Counted from the first letter of the stretch, positions 16,228 through 25,983 are shown. The stretch: DNA of 62,023 bases from Herpetosiphonaceae bacterium (GCA_036374795.1 DASUTC010000025.1:1-62023); one strand, 5' to 3'. A program made the numbers and translations. Notes: generated by a model not told the origin, from the letters alone.

Positions 16228-18432
16228 ATGATTCGCACAACACAACAATCGCTGCGTTTCGGGCCGGTCGCCCTGGAAGCGTCCGATCCCAGGCCGGCGC
16301 CATACTTTCTGTCGGGGCGGAAGCTGTACGCGATCGGCACAACCAACGGCGCGCTCGAACCCGTCGGCGCGGAGCATCTGGTGGGTGAGATGGGCGGCGT
16401 CTGGGCGCATCCGGTCAAGTTTTTAGACGGCTGGTATCTCTCGATCCAGGATCAGTTGGGCCGCGACGACCTGCTGCGCTGCCAGGCATTTGAAGGCCAT
16501 CTCAGCGATGTCACGATGCAGTTCGCGCACGGGCCGCTCCGCATCAGCCGCACCGACTTCGTAGCCGACGACGAAGCTGTGCTCTTCTCGCTGATCGAGA
16601 TCGCCAACACCGGAGCGACCGCCTGGAGCGGAAAGCTTGGCTTTGTGGCGCAGGTCAATATCCTGCCGACGTGGTTTAGCGGCTGGGAGCGCGGCGGCGT
16701 CGAGATGCTGCAAGATCATGGCCTGGTCGTGGCCTTCGATAAGCTCTGGCAGGGCCGCTGGGGCGTCGTCTTCGGCAGCTCAACGATGCCCGGCGAGATC
16801 GCCTTCGGCAAGCGCGACCGCAGCCACACGGCGGAGCTGCGCTACAACCTGACGCTCCAGCCCGACGAGCGCGTCAATCTGGAGTTTCTGGTAGCCTGCG
16901 ATCACCAGAACGGACACTACGGCGCGCTCCAGCTCTTTGGCAACGCGACCGGACGCGGCGCTGAGCTGCTGCAACACAAACGCGAGCGCTACCACAAGAC
17001 CGCCCTGGAAGGCGTAGCGCTGAGCACGCCCGACCAGCAGATCAACCACGACTGGATCCTGGCGAAGGCCAATCTGCTGATGCTTGAGGCCGACTACGGC
17101 CCGTATCTGCCCGGCTTTCTTCTGGCTGGCATTCCCGAATATCCCCAGCTCTTCGGCTGCGACAACACCTACACCACGCCCGGCGCGACCGCCGCAGGCT
17201 TTACGACGATCATGCGCTCCACGCTTGGCCTGCTGGGCGATCATGCTCGCCGCGCCTGTGGCCGCGTGCCGCACGAGATCACCACCAACGGGCGGGTCTT
17301 CAATCCGGGCAACACCCAGGAAACGCCGCAGTTCGCGATGGCCGTCTGGGATTATATCCGCTGGACCGGCGACATCTCCTTTTTGCGCGTGATCTACCCG
17401 GTCTGCCGCGAAGGCGTGATGGACTACCTGCCGGGTATCTGGGACTGGGACCGCGACGGCTATCCCACAGGAGACGCGATGGTCGAGCGGACCGGCATGG
17501 GATCGCTCAAGCTCGACTCGGCCTGCTACCTCTACGGGGCGTGGCGCGCGCTGGCCGAGATGGCGCGCGTGCTGGGCCGGCCTGAGGCAGAGGACTACGC
17601 CCGCCTTGCCAACGACTGGCTCCATCGCTTCGAGCGCGACTGGTGGCTGCCCGACCAGGGATTGTACGCCGACTCGCTGCACTCGGACTACCGGCCACAG
17701 CTCGACGGACACTGGACGCAGGTCGTGCCGGTGCAGCTCGGCATCGCGCGGCCCGATCGCGCGGTGCGGGTGCTGGAAACGCTGGAGCGCGAGTTCACCA
17801 ATCGCTGGGGCCTGGTGCATACCCGCGATCGTGAGGATCGCGTGTGGACGCTGCCGACCGGGCTGATGGTGCTGGCGGAGCTCCGCTATGGCCGTGTCGA
17901 GCACGCGCTGCGCTTCTTGAGCAACATCTCGCTGACGGTGCGCCAGGGCATGCTGGGCGCGTTCAAAGAGCTGATCCCGGAGGGCCTATGCTTCGTCCAG
18001 TTGTGGTCGGCGGGGCTCTACCTCCAGGGCTGGCTCGAAGGCGTGCTCGGCCTCGATCCGCGCGCTCACGAGCACCGGCTGTCGATCGCGCCCGTGCTGC
18101 CGGAGGCATGGCCCTCTGCGACCGTGAGCGGCCTACGGGTTGGGGCGCACCTGCTCAACATCACTGTCGCCAGGAGCGGCTGCACCGTCGAGCACCTGCA
18201 AGGCCCGCAGGCCATCGGCATTAGCTTCTCGCCCCGTGGTACAGCAGTTGCAGCGATCGAAACGACCGGCTACAGTCCAAGTCTGCCAGCGCGACACAGC
18301 ACCATGCTGGGCGATAGCCTGGTATTCGAAGTCGGCGTCGGGCAGCAGGTTGCAGTGCAGATCGATGCCGGACGAGCACAGATCGCGTACGGCGACCGCC
18401 GCTCGGCGGCGGTGTCGGTCGAAGTGGCCTGA
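16228..18432 (+). CDS. Glycogen-debranching-type glycosidase
   Basis: This 734-residue protein is probably cytoplasmic, as it has no signal peptide. The first third is a beta-sandwich domain like the N-terminal domain of bacterial debranching enzymes. The C-terminal half is an alpha/alpha toroid with motifs such as FGCDNTYTTPG, TGMGSLKLDSACYLYGAW and WTLPTGLM, typical of amylo-alpha-1,6-glucosidase-like and related inverting glycosidases. The likely substrates are alpha-glucans or their oligosaccharides, an inference helped by the sugar transporters just downstream. Start: ATG 16228 is taken; a TTG at 16216 in the same frame is an alternative. Neither has a strong ribosome-binding site. Confidence 0.8.
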   Translation: MIRTTQQSLRFGPVALEASDPRPAPYFLSGRKLYAIGTTNGALEPVGAEHLVGEMGGVWAHPVKFLDGWYLSIQDQLGRDDLLRCQAFEGHLSDVTMQFAHGPLRISRTDFVADDEAVLFSLIEIANTGATAWSGKLGFVAQVNILPTWFSGWERGGVEMLQDHGLVVAFDKLWQGRWGVVFGSSTMPGEIAFGKRDRSHTAELRYNLTLQPDERVNLEFLVACDHQNGHYGALQLFGNATGRGAELLQHKRERYHKTALEGVALSTPDQQINHDWILAKANLLMLEADYGPYLPGFLLAGIPEYPQLFGCDNTYTTPGATAAGFTTIMRSTLGLLGDHARRACGRVPHEITTNGRVFNPGNTQETPQFAMAVWDYIRWTGDISFLRVIYPVCREGVMDYLPGIWDWDRDGYPTGDAMVERTGMGSLKLDSACYLYGAWRALAEMARVLGRPEAEDYARLANDWLHRFERDWWLPDQGLYADSLHSDYRPQLDGHWTQVVPVQLGIARPDRAVRVLETLEREFTNRWGLVHTRDREDRVWTLPTGLMVLAELRYGRVEHALRFLSNISLTVRQGMLGAFKELIPEGLCFVQLWSAGLYLQGWLEGVLGLDPRAHEHRLSIAPVLPEAWPSATVSGLRVGAHLLNITVARSGCTVEHLQGPQAIGISFSPRGTAVAAIETTGYSPSLPARHSTMLGDSLVFEVGVGQQVAVQIDAGRAQIAYGDRRSAAVSVEVA

Positions 18433-18451
18433 CGGCGAGAAGGAGCGCAGC

Positions 18452-18712
18452 ATGAGCGATCGAACGCAAAATACGGGTAGTTCCGGCGACAGGCCGCTCT
18501 TCCAGAACATGGATGAGCAGGAGCGCATCTACGCCCCACAGCAGGTGCCGGGTGAGATCAGCGACGAGCTGGACGAGCGCGGCGCGCGGGCTGCGGGCAC
18601 GGAGCCGATCGTGCCGGGCACCCCGACGACAGCGATCGACACGCCGATACCGGGAGCCAAAGCGATCGACCCGCTTGACCGCGACGAGCCGACGCGCAGC
18701 CGCGAGCTCTAG
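18452..18712 (+). CDS. Small disordered protein, DEQExIYAPQQVPGE family, copy 1
   Basis: This 86-residue acidic, hydrophilic protein has no predicted membrane or globular segment. Residues about 14-34 contain the motif PLFQNMDEQERIYAPQQVPG, shared almost identically with the next gene and, in shorter form, with the gene at 27819. The C-terminal tail (Pro, Thr, Asp, Arg) is unlike that of its copies. A good Shine-Dalgarno (AAGGAG) precedes the ATG. It follows the glycosidase gene by 19 nt, probably in the same transcript. I know of no described function. Confidence 0.75.
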   Translation: MSDRTQNTGSSGDRPLFQNMDEQERIYAPQQVPGEISDELDERGARAAGTEPIVPGTPTTAIDTPIPGAKAIDPLDRDEPTRSREL

Positions 18713-18796
18713 GCGGGGGCGAAAGAACGAAGTTCAACGTTCAAGGCTCGACAAGCTTGAAACCTTGAAACTCGGACCTCGGAAAGGAATGATGGT

Positions 18797-19087
18797 ATGA
18801 GCGATCGAAATCAAAACACCGGCTCATCCGGCGACAAGCCGCTCTTCCAGAACATGGACGAGCAGGAGCGCATCTACGCCCCGCAGCAGGTGCCGGGCGA
18901 GATCAGCGACGAGCTGGACGAGCGCGGCGTGGGAGAAACCGGGCGTGGACAGGATACCGCCGATCGAGTAGGCGTCGTGCCGGTCCGCCCCGATACCGGC
19001 ATCAACTCGCCTGTGCCGGTGCCGATTGTCACGCACGAGCGCGAGGACAATGAGGGCGCGCGCGATACCACCCAGGGCAAAGGCTAG
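18797..19087 (+). CDS. Small disordered protein, DEQExIYAPQQVPGE family, copy 2
   Basis: This 96-residue paralogue of the preceding gene has 41 of its first 43 aligned residues after Met identical (differences Thr/Asn and Arg/Lys), while the C-terminal halves do not align. At the DNA level the differences in the shared part are mostly third-base changes. This indicates a tandem duplication kept under protein-level selection at the N-terminus. A Shine-Dalgarno AAAGGAA lies upstream. It lies 240 nt ahead of the first sugar-binding lipoprotein gene. Confidence 0.75.
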   Translation: MSDRNQNTGSSGDKPLFQNMDEQERIYAPQQVPGEISDELDERGVGETGRGQDTADRVGVVPVRPDTGINSPVPVPIVTHEREDNEGARDTTQGKG

Positions 19088-19186
19088 GCGGCACAACCCT
19101 CCCAAACACAGCCGACACAGCGCCGCTCGATGATTGGGATGCGCTGTGTCGGCGTATACGGAGCAAAACGCGGCATCGATTGCGAG

Positions 19187-19192
19187 TATAAT
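19187..19192 (+). promoter_or_regulatory. Possible -10 of the first sugar transporter operon
   Basis: Perfect TATAAT about 135 nt upstream of the lipoprotein gene. No -35 or TG extension is evident, so support is limited to the hexamer and position. Confidence 0.35.
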
Positions 19193-19327
19193 CTATAGCT
19201 GCTCCCCAGCCTATAGCTCGGCTCGTGCTACCGCGATTTCGTAGACATCGGGAGGAGGTGAGGCCGCACTCACACCGAATCACAGCCGATGGATTAAGCC
19301 GCGTTCGCTCACAACAGTAAGGAGTCG

Positions 19328-20821
19328 ATGAAGATGTCTAACAAGCGAATCTATCTCGTGACGCTGCTCCTGTCGCTGCTCCTGCCGCTCCTCGCGGCAT
19401 GCGGCGGTGGCGGTGCAGGAACCACGACCACCCCCGGCGCAGGCTCGCCAGCTGCATCCGCGCCAGGATCTCCGGCGGCGAGCGCTGAGCCATCGCCTGC
19501 TGCATCAGAAGCGGCCACTGGTGAAGCATCCCCCGCCGCCACCTCGACGACAGCAGCAGATGCATCGCCCTCCGGATCGCCTGCGGGATCGCCTGGCGCT
19601 GGCGGCGCTGAACTCGATTTCAGCAAGCTGGAAGTCGAAGACGGCGCGCAGCTCCGCTTCCTCGCGTCGGGCAACAACACCGAGCAGCAGCTCTACACCG
19701 AGGGCGCGGAGCGCTTCAACCAGCTCTTCCCCAATGCCAAGCTGACCTTCGAGCCGGTGCCCGCCGAGTATGAGACGACGATCACCGCTGGCTTCTCCGG
19801 CGGCAACGCGCCCGATGTCTTCTTGCTCAACGGGCAGTTGATGGGCACGCTCGCCCCGCAAGGGCTGCTCCTGCCCCTCGACGACACGATGAGCCAGGTT
19901 GGGCGGGCGGCAGACGACTACTACGAGTCGCTGATCAGCCTCTACCAGGCCGACGGCAAGACCTATGGCCTGCCCAAGGACTTCAACCCGCTGGTGCTGT
20001 TCGTCAACACCGATCTTGCCCAGAAAGCGGGCGTCGATCCGGCCAGCGTCAAGACCTGGAACGATCTCAGAGACGCCGCCAAGAAGATGACGCAGGGCGA
20101 AGGCGCGGGCAAAGTTTACGGGCTGTGCCTCACGCCGGACATCGAGCGCTACGGCGCGTCGATGCTTCAGAACGGCAACCCGATCATCGAGAACGGCAAG
20201 GCGGTCTTCAACAACGAGAAGGGCATTCAGGCGATCCAGTTCTGGAAAGACGTTCAGGAAGAAGGCTCCGCCGCCACGTTCCAGGATCTCAGCGCGGGCT
20301 GGTGCGGCGAGGCGTTCGCCAAGCAGGCGGCGGCGATGGTCGTCGAGGGCGGCTGGCTGGTGCCGTTCATGGCCGATCCGCAGCAGGGCGGCCAGGATGT
20401 GAAATATACCGCCGTGCCGCTGCCGACGCCTGAGGGCGGGCAGCAGACCTCGCTGCTCTTCACCAACGGCTTTGCCGCCAACGCCAACACCAAGTATCCC
20501 AAGGCTGCGGCAGCCGCCGTGCTCTTCCTGACCAGCGAGCAGAACCAGCAGGCATTGATCCCGAGCGGCCTGGCGCAGCCCAGCTTGCAGAGCCTGGCCG
20601 ACGATCCGTACTTCGCGCAGAACCCGGTCGCGCAGACGTTGGTCCAGGCCGCGCAGAACGGGCGCGTCTCAGAGGTGGTCTTCGGCGGACCCGCCAAGAA
20701 AGCCGACGTGGTGCGCGCGATCAACCAGAACGGCATCGAGGCGATTCTGGTCGGCGGCTCGGATGTGAAGTCGGCGCTCGACGCGGCGGCACAGGAAGTC
20801 GATCAAATTATGCAGCGGTAG
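19328..20821 (+). CDS. Sugar ABC transporter substrate-binding lipoprotein (family 1)
   Basis: This 497-residue extracellular solute-binding protein of the maltose/oligosaccharide class has a signal peptide ending in the lipobox LLAAC with acylated Cys25. It is followed by a Gly run and a roughly 65-residue Ala/Ser/Pro/Thr tether. The binding domain (from about residue 95) has the family pattern, for instance AGFSGGNAPDVFLLNGQLMG and the later GWLVPFMADP. ATG 19328 is 3 nt from AAGGAG; the second in-frame ATG (19334) has a more usual 9-nt spacing and may be the real start. It heads an operon with two permeases. No ATPase gene is present. Confidence 0.92.
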   Translation: MKMSNKRIYLVTLLLSLLLPLLAACGGGGAGTTTTPGAGSPAASAPGSPAASAEPSPAASEAATGEASPAATSTTAADASPSGSPAGSPGAGGAELDFSKLEVEDGAQLRFLASGNNTEQQLYTEGAERFNQLFPNAKLTFEPVPAEYETTITAGFSGGNAPDVFLLNGQLMGTLAPQGLLLPLDDTMSQVGRAADDYYESLISLYQADGKTYGLPKDFNPLVLFVNTDLAQKAGVDPASVKTWNDLRDAAKKMTQGEGAGKVYGLCLTPDIERYGASMLQNGNPIIENGKAVFNNEKGIQAIQFWKDVQEEGSAATFQDLSAGWCGEAFAKQAAAMVVEGGWLVPFMADPQQGGQDVKYTAVPLPTPEGGQQTSLLFTNGFAANANTKYPKAAAAAVLFLTSEQNQQALIPSGLAQPSLQSLADDPYFAQNPVAQTLVQAAQNGRVSEVVFGGPAKKADVVRAINQNGIEAILVGGSDVKSALDAAAQEVDQIMQR

Positions 20822-20830
20822 GCAGCTCGC

Positions 20831-20864
20831 GTGGGCGACGTACCCACCTGGGCGCGTCGCCCAC
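20831..20864 (+). terminator. Intergenic hairpin between lipoprotein and permease genes
   Basis: A perfect 10-bp stem GTGGGCGACG/CGTCGCCCAC with a 14-nt loop and no T-run. In this position it could stabilise the upstream mRNA or partly terminate, so that more binding protein than permease is made. Confidence 0.45.
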
Positions 20865-20894
20865 AAGGGTCTACCGGCTAGAAGGAGGCGAGGC

Positions 20895-21887
20895 ATGGCG
20901 GCCTCAACCAATGCGGCGACTCCGCCCCAACGGCGCAGCAGCACACTGGCGCGGCAGGAGGCGCTGACCGGCTATTTGTTTATTGCGCCCTATTTGATCA
21001 TCGCTGGTATTTTCACGTATGGCCTGCTGGCCTACGTGTTCTACATCAGCTTCACCGATCTGACGGCTTCGTTCGCGCAAAAGCCACCGGCCTTTGTCGG
21101 GCTGCGTAACTACATCCGTGCCCTGAACGAGCCAGACTTTCGGGTGTCGCTGACGAATGCCTTCTGGTACTTTGTGATCGTCACCACGTTCCAGACGATC
21201 GGCGCGATCCTGCTGGCGGTGCTGCTCAACACGCGGCTTCAGGGCATTCGCTTCTTCCGCACGCTGCTCTACTCGCCCAGCGTGGCCTCGTCGGTGGTGA
21301 TCTCGCTGATCTTCTTCTGGCTCTACCAGCGGCGCGGCTTTATCAACTACGCGCTCGGCACCGATATTGCCTGGCTGCGCAACGCCGACCGCATCTTTGA
21401 TCCGATCCTTCAGGTCTTTGGCGTCACCAGCCCGCCGAACTTTTTTCGCGGGCCGAGCATCACCTGGACCGCGCTGATGGTCATGAACATCTTTACAACC
21501 ATTCCGACGTTCATGATCATGTTCCTGGCGGCGCTGCAAGACATTCCCGGCCACCTGTACGAGGCCGCATCGATCGACGGGGCGACCGGGCCGCGCGCCT
21601 TCTGGTATATCACGCTGCCGATGCTCCGTCCGGTGATTACGCTGGTGGTGATTCTGGGTACGATCGGCACCTTCCAGGTCTTCGACCAGGCGTACGTACT
21701 GACTGAGGGCGGGCCGCTCAAGACGACGCTCACGCCGACGCTGCTAATCTATCAAAAGACGCTCGGCAAGGGCACGCAGCCCGAAGCGTCCTTCGGCGCG
21801 GCGATGGCGTTCATCCTGGCGGCGATCATCGTGCTGATTACCATCATCCAGCGCCGCTATATCGAGCGCGCGAATCTCGGCGAGTAG
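20895..21887 (+). CDS. Sugar ABC transporter permease (MalF type)
   Basis: This 330-residue inner-membrane permease has about six helices. The EAA loop that docks on the ATPase is at about 229-250 (EAASIDGATGPRAFWYITLP). An extended loop in the middle is typical of MalF/UgpA-type subunits. It forms a heterodimer with the following permease. A Shine-Dalgarno AAGGAGG lies upstream. It lies 73 nt after the binding protein and 23 nt before the second permease. Confidence 0.92.
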   Translation: MAASTNAATPPQRRSSTLARQEALTGYLFIAPYLIIAGIFTYGLLAYVFYISFTDLTASFAQKPPAFVGLRNYIRALNEPDFRVSLTNAFWYFVIVTTFQTIGAILLAVLLNTRLQGIRFFRTLLYSPSVASSVVISLIFFWLYQRRGFINYALGTDIAWLRNADRIFDPILQVFGVTSPPNFFRGPSITWTALMVMNIFTTIPTFMIMFLAALQDIPGHLYEAASIDGATGPRAFWYITLPMLRPVITLVVILGTIGTFQVFDQAYVLTEGGPLKTTLTPTLLIYQKTLGKGTQPEASFGAAMAFILAAIIVLITIIQRRYIERANLGE

Positions 21888-21910
21888 CTGCGACGAAAAG
21901 GGGGATTTGT

Positions 21911-22816
21911 ATGGCTGTCTCGGCAAAACAGCAACCAGTTGCAGCGACCAGCGCGCGCGAGGAGCGTCCGGCGTCGGCCTATATCGGCATCACGATCCGC
22001 TACCTCTTGCTGGCGCTGCTATCGCTCTTTGCTTTTACGCCCTTCATCCTGTCGTTCCTCGGCACCTTCAAGACCGCCGCCGAGGTGAATGCGTTTCCAC
22101 CGACGATCGTGCCTGAGCAGTGGCGCGTCGACAACTGGGTGCGTGTCTGGAGCTTTTCGATCCCGGCGGTCCAGGGACGTCTGCTGCCGCGCTGGCTCTT
22201 CAACAGCACCTGGCTGGCGCTGGTCAACGTGATCGCCCAGCTCTTCTTCTGCTCGCTGGCGGCCTATGCCTTCGCGCGGATTCGCTTTCCGGGCCGCGAT
22301 CTGATCTTTACGGCGATCATCGCCAGCATGGCGATCCCGGCAGCCGTCACGCTGATTCCGGGCTACGTCTTCTACTCGCGCCTGGGCTGGATCAACACGT
22401 ACTGGCCGCTGATCGTCCCGAAGCTGATCGTGCCGGTGGGCATTCTGATGCTGGCACAATTCTTCAGGTCGATCCCCAAGGAGCTTGAGGAGGCGGCCTA
22501 TATCGACGGCCTGGGGCGCTTCGGCACCTACTGGAATATCGCGCTGCCGCTGTCGAAGCCCGCGCTACTGACGTTCGCGATTCTGCAATTCCAGGGCTCG
22601 TGGAATGATTTTGTCGCGCCGCTGCTCTTCCTGCAAAGCCCGAAGCTGATGACGCTGACCGTTGGCATGAGCTTCTTCCGCTACCAGTATACCAACGACC
22701 TGACCGCAATTCTGGTCGGCGCGATGTTCAACGCGATCCCGATGCTGATTCTCTTCTTTATCTTCAGCAAATACTACATCGAGGGCACCAGCTACAGCGG
22801 CCTGGCGGGACAATAG
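21911..22816 (+). CDS. Sugar ABC transporter permease (MalG type)
   Basis: This 301-residue partner permease has six predicted helices. The EAA motif (EEAAYIDGLGRFGTYWNIAL) is near residues 195-214. The N-terminus is hydrophilic for about 28 residues. It is the last gene of the first sugar-transport operon and is followed by a large hairpin at 22891. The missing ATPase must be supplied from elsewhere, as known for MsmK/MsmX-type shared ATPases in other bacteria. Confidence 0.92.
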   Translation: MAVSAKQQPVAATSAREERPASAYIGITIRYLLLALLSLFAFTPFILSFLGTFKTAAEVNAFPPTIVPEQWRVDNWVRVWSFSIPAVQGRLLPRWLFNSTWLALVNVIAQLFFCSLAAYAFARIRFPGRDLIFTAIIASMAIPAAVTLIPGYVFYSRLGWINTYWPLIVPKLIVPVGILMLAQFFRSIPKELEEAAYIDGLGRFGTYWNIALPLSKPALLTFAILQFQGSWNDFVAPLLFLQSPKLMTLTVGMSFFRYQYTNDLTAILVGAMFNAIPMLILFFIFSKYYIEGTSYSGLAGQ

Positions 22817-22890
22817 ATCACCAGAGCGTACCCGGTCATCCGCTCTCATACAGCTTTTATCCTGCGGCAGCAAGCTACGAACCAGGTGAA

Positions 22891-22929
22891 GGTGCATCGC
22901 CTCGCGCTTTCAGCGCAAAGCGATGCACC
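22891..22929 (+). terminator. Nested hairpin after first sugar operon
   Basis: Perfect 10-bp outer stem GGTGCATCGC/GCGATGCACC enclosing a second inverted repeat GCGCT/AGCGC. AAAAG follows rather than a T-run. In the rest of the gap up to the next gene (22930-23309, 380 nt) I see no supported gene or repeat. Confidence 0.5.
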
Positions 22930-23309
22930 AAAAGAAACGCAGTACCGCCCTGCCCGAAGGCTCGTCCCATACGCGGGGTCAGCCTTGCTATACCAGCCTG
23001 GGCAACATACGATCACAGGGACAGGCACACATTCCCATAGCTGTATCCCACGCGAGAGCGGAGCATCGATCGCCGCAGCAGGCAAGGCCCAAAGGTCCTG
23101 TATGGCTGCAAGCAGATTGCGAGATTGTGGTAGTATTGAAGAAAGCATTGACGGAATCGCCCCAGAAGGAGCGCAAGATCTCGCTCGTGCGCCGTAAGGC
23201 CAGGGCTTTCTCACACAGCGCTTTGATTCTGAACTGGCAGCTATGATCATCTGGACGGTATTGGCGAGCGCAGGTAGGATCAACCTTGGAAGCAGCGAAA
23301 GGGAGCGTG

Positions 23310-24062
23310 ATGACATCTGACCGACCCGATCGTTCACCCGCTCGGCGTCGCGCGCCGTCGGTTGCGATTGCCTTTCGCACGCTGATGCGCACCCTACGTC
23401 ATGGGTACGAAAACCTCGGCACGCTGCTGCTCGTGAGCCTGCTGTGGTACGCCGCCGCGATCCTGATCCTGCCGATCGGGGTAGGCACGGCAGCGCTGCA
23501 CCGGGTGGTACAGCCGATGACCGAGGAGCGCAGCGCCGACTGGCGTAGCTTTTTCAGCCACCTGCGCGCCGATCTTCGCTGGAGCTCGCTGCTGACGATC
23601 ATCCTCGCGCTCGGCTTCTTCATCATCCGGCTCAACATCGGCTTCTATGGCGCATCCGACTCAGCGGTTTTTCAGGTGATCGCTGTGTTCTTTGGGACGC
23701 TCCTGATCATCTGGTTGGGCATAGCGCTCTTTGCCTTTCCGCTCGCGCTGCGGCAGCAGGAGCAGCATCTACGGACGACATTGCGCAATGCCTTGATCAT
23801 GGTGTTTGCCAATGCGCCCGGCGTGCTCATCTCGCTCGTCCTGCTGCTCCTGCTGGTCGTCGTGCTGGTCTTCATCCCGCCGCTCTTCGCGATCGTGCCC
23901 GGCGTGATTGCCCTCTGGAGCGCGGAAAACACACGCCTGCTGCTGGTCGCATCGGGCTACGTGCCGCGCGACGAGATCGCCGACCGTGAAAAAGGCAGCG
24001 CTCCGCCAGATCTAACAACTCGTCCGCATCCTCGGCGCTCGACGAAGAGGCCGATCAAATAG
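23310..24062 (+). CDS. YesL-like (DUF624-type) membrane protein
   Basis: This 250-residue protein has about five or six membrane helices (visible hydrophobic stretches near 35-60, 95-115, 120-145, 165-190 and 190-215) and a basic, Pro-rich C-terminal tail. The N-terminal arrangement, with a long helix followed by GVGTAALHRVV and a Trp-rich cytosolic segment, resembles YesL/DUF624 proteins. These commonly sit beside carbohydrate ABC transporters, as here, and their function is not defined. ATG 23310 has GGGAG 4 nt upstream; an earlier TTG at 23286 is less likely. Confidence 0.65.
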   Translation: MTSDRPDRSPARRRAPSVAIAFRTLMRTLRHGYENLGTLLLVSLLWYAAAILILPIGVGTAALHRVVQPMTEERSADWRSFFSHLRADLRWSSLLTIILALGFFIIRLNIGFYGASDSAVFQVIAVFFGTLLIIWLGIALFAFPLALRQQEQHLRTTLRNALIMVFANAPGVLISLVLLLLLVVVLVFIPPLFAIVPGVIALWSAENTRLLLVASGYVPRDEIADREKGSAPPDLTTRPHPRRSTKRPIK

Positions 24063-24212
24063 GGGTATCGCCGCCCCTGAACAACTCGCGCAACTCGCCA
24101 GTTCGCAGCGTGCTCCAACCTATCCCCCCATCACAGCTATGTTGGTATGTATGTTGCTGCTACAGGGTGATCGTACCGTAGACATCTAGGCACGTTCCCC
24201 TGTTACGCTGGC

Positions 24213-24221
24213 TGATATAGT
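24213..24221 (+). promoter_or_regulatory. Extended -10 promoter of second sugar operon
   Basis: TGA followed by TATAGT (5 of 6 consensus). It gives a leader of about 55 nt for the lipoprotein gene. No -35 is seen. Confidence 0.45.
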
Positions 24222-24282
24222 GGTCAGTGCCGTCTTGTTGTCCCGCGACGGCGTGGGAATCAACGGCGGCAAAGGAGCATAT

Positions 24283-25848
24283 ATGGTCCATCGACGAAGT
24301 TTCGCCTGGCTACTCTTGATCGCGCTCCTCGTGCCGATCTTGGTCGCGTGCGGTGGTGGCGAGGGAGCAGCACCGGCGGGAACAACCGGGGCGGCATCGC
24401 CATCGGCGTCACCGGCAGCATCACCAGCCGCATCGGCGTCACCGGCAGCATCACCATCACCAGCAGAATCACCGGCAGCCACCACCGAGGCATCTCCTGC
24501 GGCAACGACGGGCGCGGCGGCATCGCCATCGGCAACCGACACAGCCGCCACCGGCACGGCGGGCGGCGCCACGGGCGGCGGCGATGAGTCGCTGATCGGC
24601 GCGGAGCCTTCGGCTGAGACAGCTCCGGCCTTCGCGGGCGCTGAGCAGGCCAAGCAGTACAGCGGCGCGACCATCACCTACTACGGCGATACGGTCGGCA
24701 TCGGCGCGAACCTGGACAAGGCGCTCGCGGATCGCTTCACCCAGGAGACTGGCATCAAGGTCAACATCGTGCCCAAGCCGCAGAACGCGACGGAGAACTA
24801 CGCTACCTACCAGCGCTTGTTCCAGGCACAGTCGGGCGACATCGACGTGCTGATGGTCGACGTGATCTGGCCGGGCGCGTTCGCTCCGCATCTGGCCGAT
24901 CTGACCCAGGCGCTGGGCGAGGAGGCCAAGCAGCACTATCCGGGCATCATCCAGAACAACACCATCGAGGGCAAGCTCGTGGCGATGCCCTGGTTCGGCG
25001 ACTTCGGCATGCTCTTCTATCGCACCGACCTGCTTCAGAAGTACGGCTACAGCGCGCCGCCCAAGACCTGGGACGAGCTTGAGGAGATGGCAAAGAAGAT
25101 TCAGGACGGCGAGCGCGCCAGCACGCCTGACTTCCAGGGCTTCGTCTTCCAGGGCAACGCCTACGAGGGCCTGACCTGCGACGCGCTTGAGTGGCTGGCG
25201 TCGAGCAACGGCGGCACGATCATCGACGAGGACGGCAAGGTGACAGTCAACAATCCGCAGGCCGTCGAGATCCTCAACAAGGCGCGTGGCTGGATCGGCA
25301 CGATCTCGCCGCGTGGCGTGACGGGCTACCAGGAAGAAGAAGCGCGCAACACCTTCCAGGGCGGCAACGCCGCCTTCATGCGCAACTGGCCGTACGCCTA
25401 CTCCGCGGGCAACAGCGCGGACTCGCCGATCAAGGGCAAGTTCGACGTCGCGCCGCTGCCGGCAGCGGAAGACCAGAAGCCGGTCGGCACCGTCGGCGGC
25501 TGGCAGCTCGCCGTCTCGAACTACTCCAAGAACAAGGACGCCGCGATCGAGTTCGTGCGCTACATGACCAGCCCTGAGGTCCAGACCTACCGCGCGCTGA
25601 TCGGCAGCTACGTGCCCACGATTGCGAGCGTCGCCGAGGATGCGGCGGTGATCAAGGCTATGCCGTTCCTGGAGAACCTGGCGGACGTGCAGCGCGTGAC
25701 GCGCCCATCGGCCACCACCGGCGAGCGCTACAACGAAGTCTCGACCGCGTTCTTCCAGGGCATGAACCAGATCCTCAACGGGCAGGATGCCGCGCAGGTG
25801 CTACCGGGCGTCCAGCAGCGCATCGAGCGGATCGTCGGCTCACGCTAA
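24283..25848 (+). CDS. Sugar ABC transporter substrate-binding lipoprotein (second system)
   Basis: This 521-residue lipoprotein has a signal peptide ending in LVAC-Gly with acylated Cys near residue 24. It is followed by a very long tether (about 28-110) of Ala/Ser/Pro/Thr repeats encoded by near-repetitive DNA. The mature domain is a family 1 solute-binding protein resembling trehalose/maltose-binding subunits (motifs GATITYYGDTVG, LMVDVIWPGAFAPHL, FMRNWPYAYS). ATG 24283 follows AAAGGAG at a suitable distance; an earlier GTG at 24220 would disrupt the signal peptide. It starts the second transporter operon, again without an ATPase gene. Confidence 0.92.
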   Translation: MVHRRSFAWLLLIALLVPILVACGGGEGAAPAGTTGAASPSASPAASPAASASPAASPSPAESPAATTEASPAATTGAAASPSATDTAATGTAGGATGGGDESLIGAEPSAETAPAFAGAEQAKQYSGATITYYGDTVGIGANLDKALADRFTQETGIKVNIVPKPQNATENYATYQRLFQAQSGDIDVLMVDVIWPGAFAPHLADLTQALGEEAKQHYPGIIQNNTIEGKLVAMPWFGDFGMLFYRTDLLQKYGYSAPPKTWDELEEMAKKIQDGERASTPDFQGFVFQGNAYEGLTCDALEWLASSNGGTIIDEDGKVTVNNPQAVEILNKARGWIGTISPRGVTGYQEEEARNTFQGGNAAFMRNWPYAYSAGNSADSPIKGKFDVAPLPAAEDQKPVGTVGGWQLAVSNYSKNKDAAIEFVRYMTSPEVQTYRALIGSYVPTIASVAEDAAVIKAMPFLENLADVQRVTRPSATTGERYNEVSTAFFQGMNQILNGQDAAQVLPGVQQRIERIVGSR

Positions 25849-25937
25849 CATGTCGGCAGTGGTTCGCCGAGGAGGGAGCTACACCCTTACAACGCGAACA
25901 ACGTGACTCGGTTGTAACCGGCACGCGGGCGGGGAGC

Positions 25938-25957
25938 GGGGAGCAGCCTGGCTCCCC
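25938..25957 (+). terminator. Intergenic hairpin between lipoprotein and permease genes
   Basis: GGGGAGC pairs with GCTCCCC across a 6-nt loop; GGGGAGC also occurs directly upstream as a tandem copy. No clear T-run follows. It has the same position as the hairpin in the first sugar operon. Confidence 0.4.
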
Positions 25958-25983
25958 CTCTTCGCCCAGAAGGAGAGTTTCTC

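Noticed and set aside
24400-24530. Repetitive DNA that could look like a CRISPR or microsatellite array
   Set aside because: It is in frame with the binding-protein gene and encodes the Ala/Ser/Pro tether; no regular repeat-spacer pattern.
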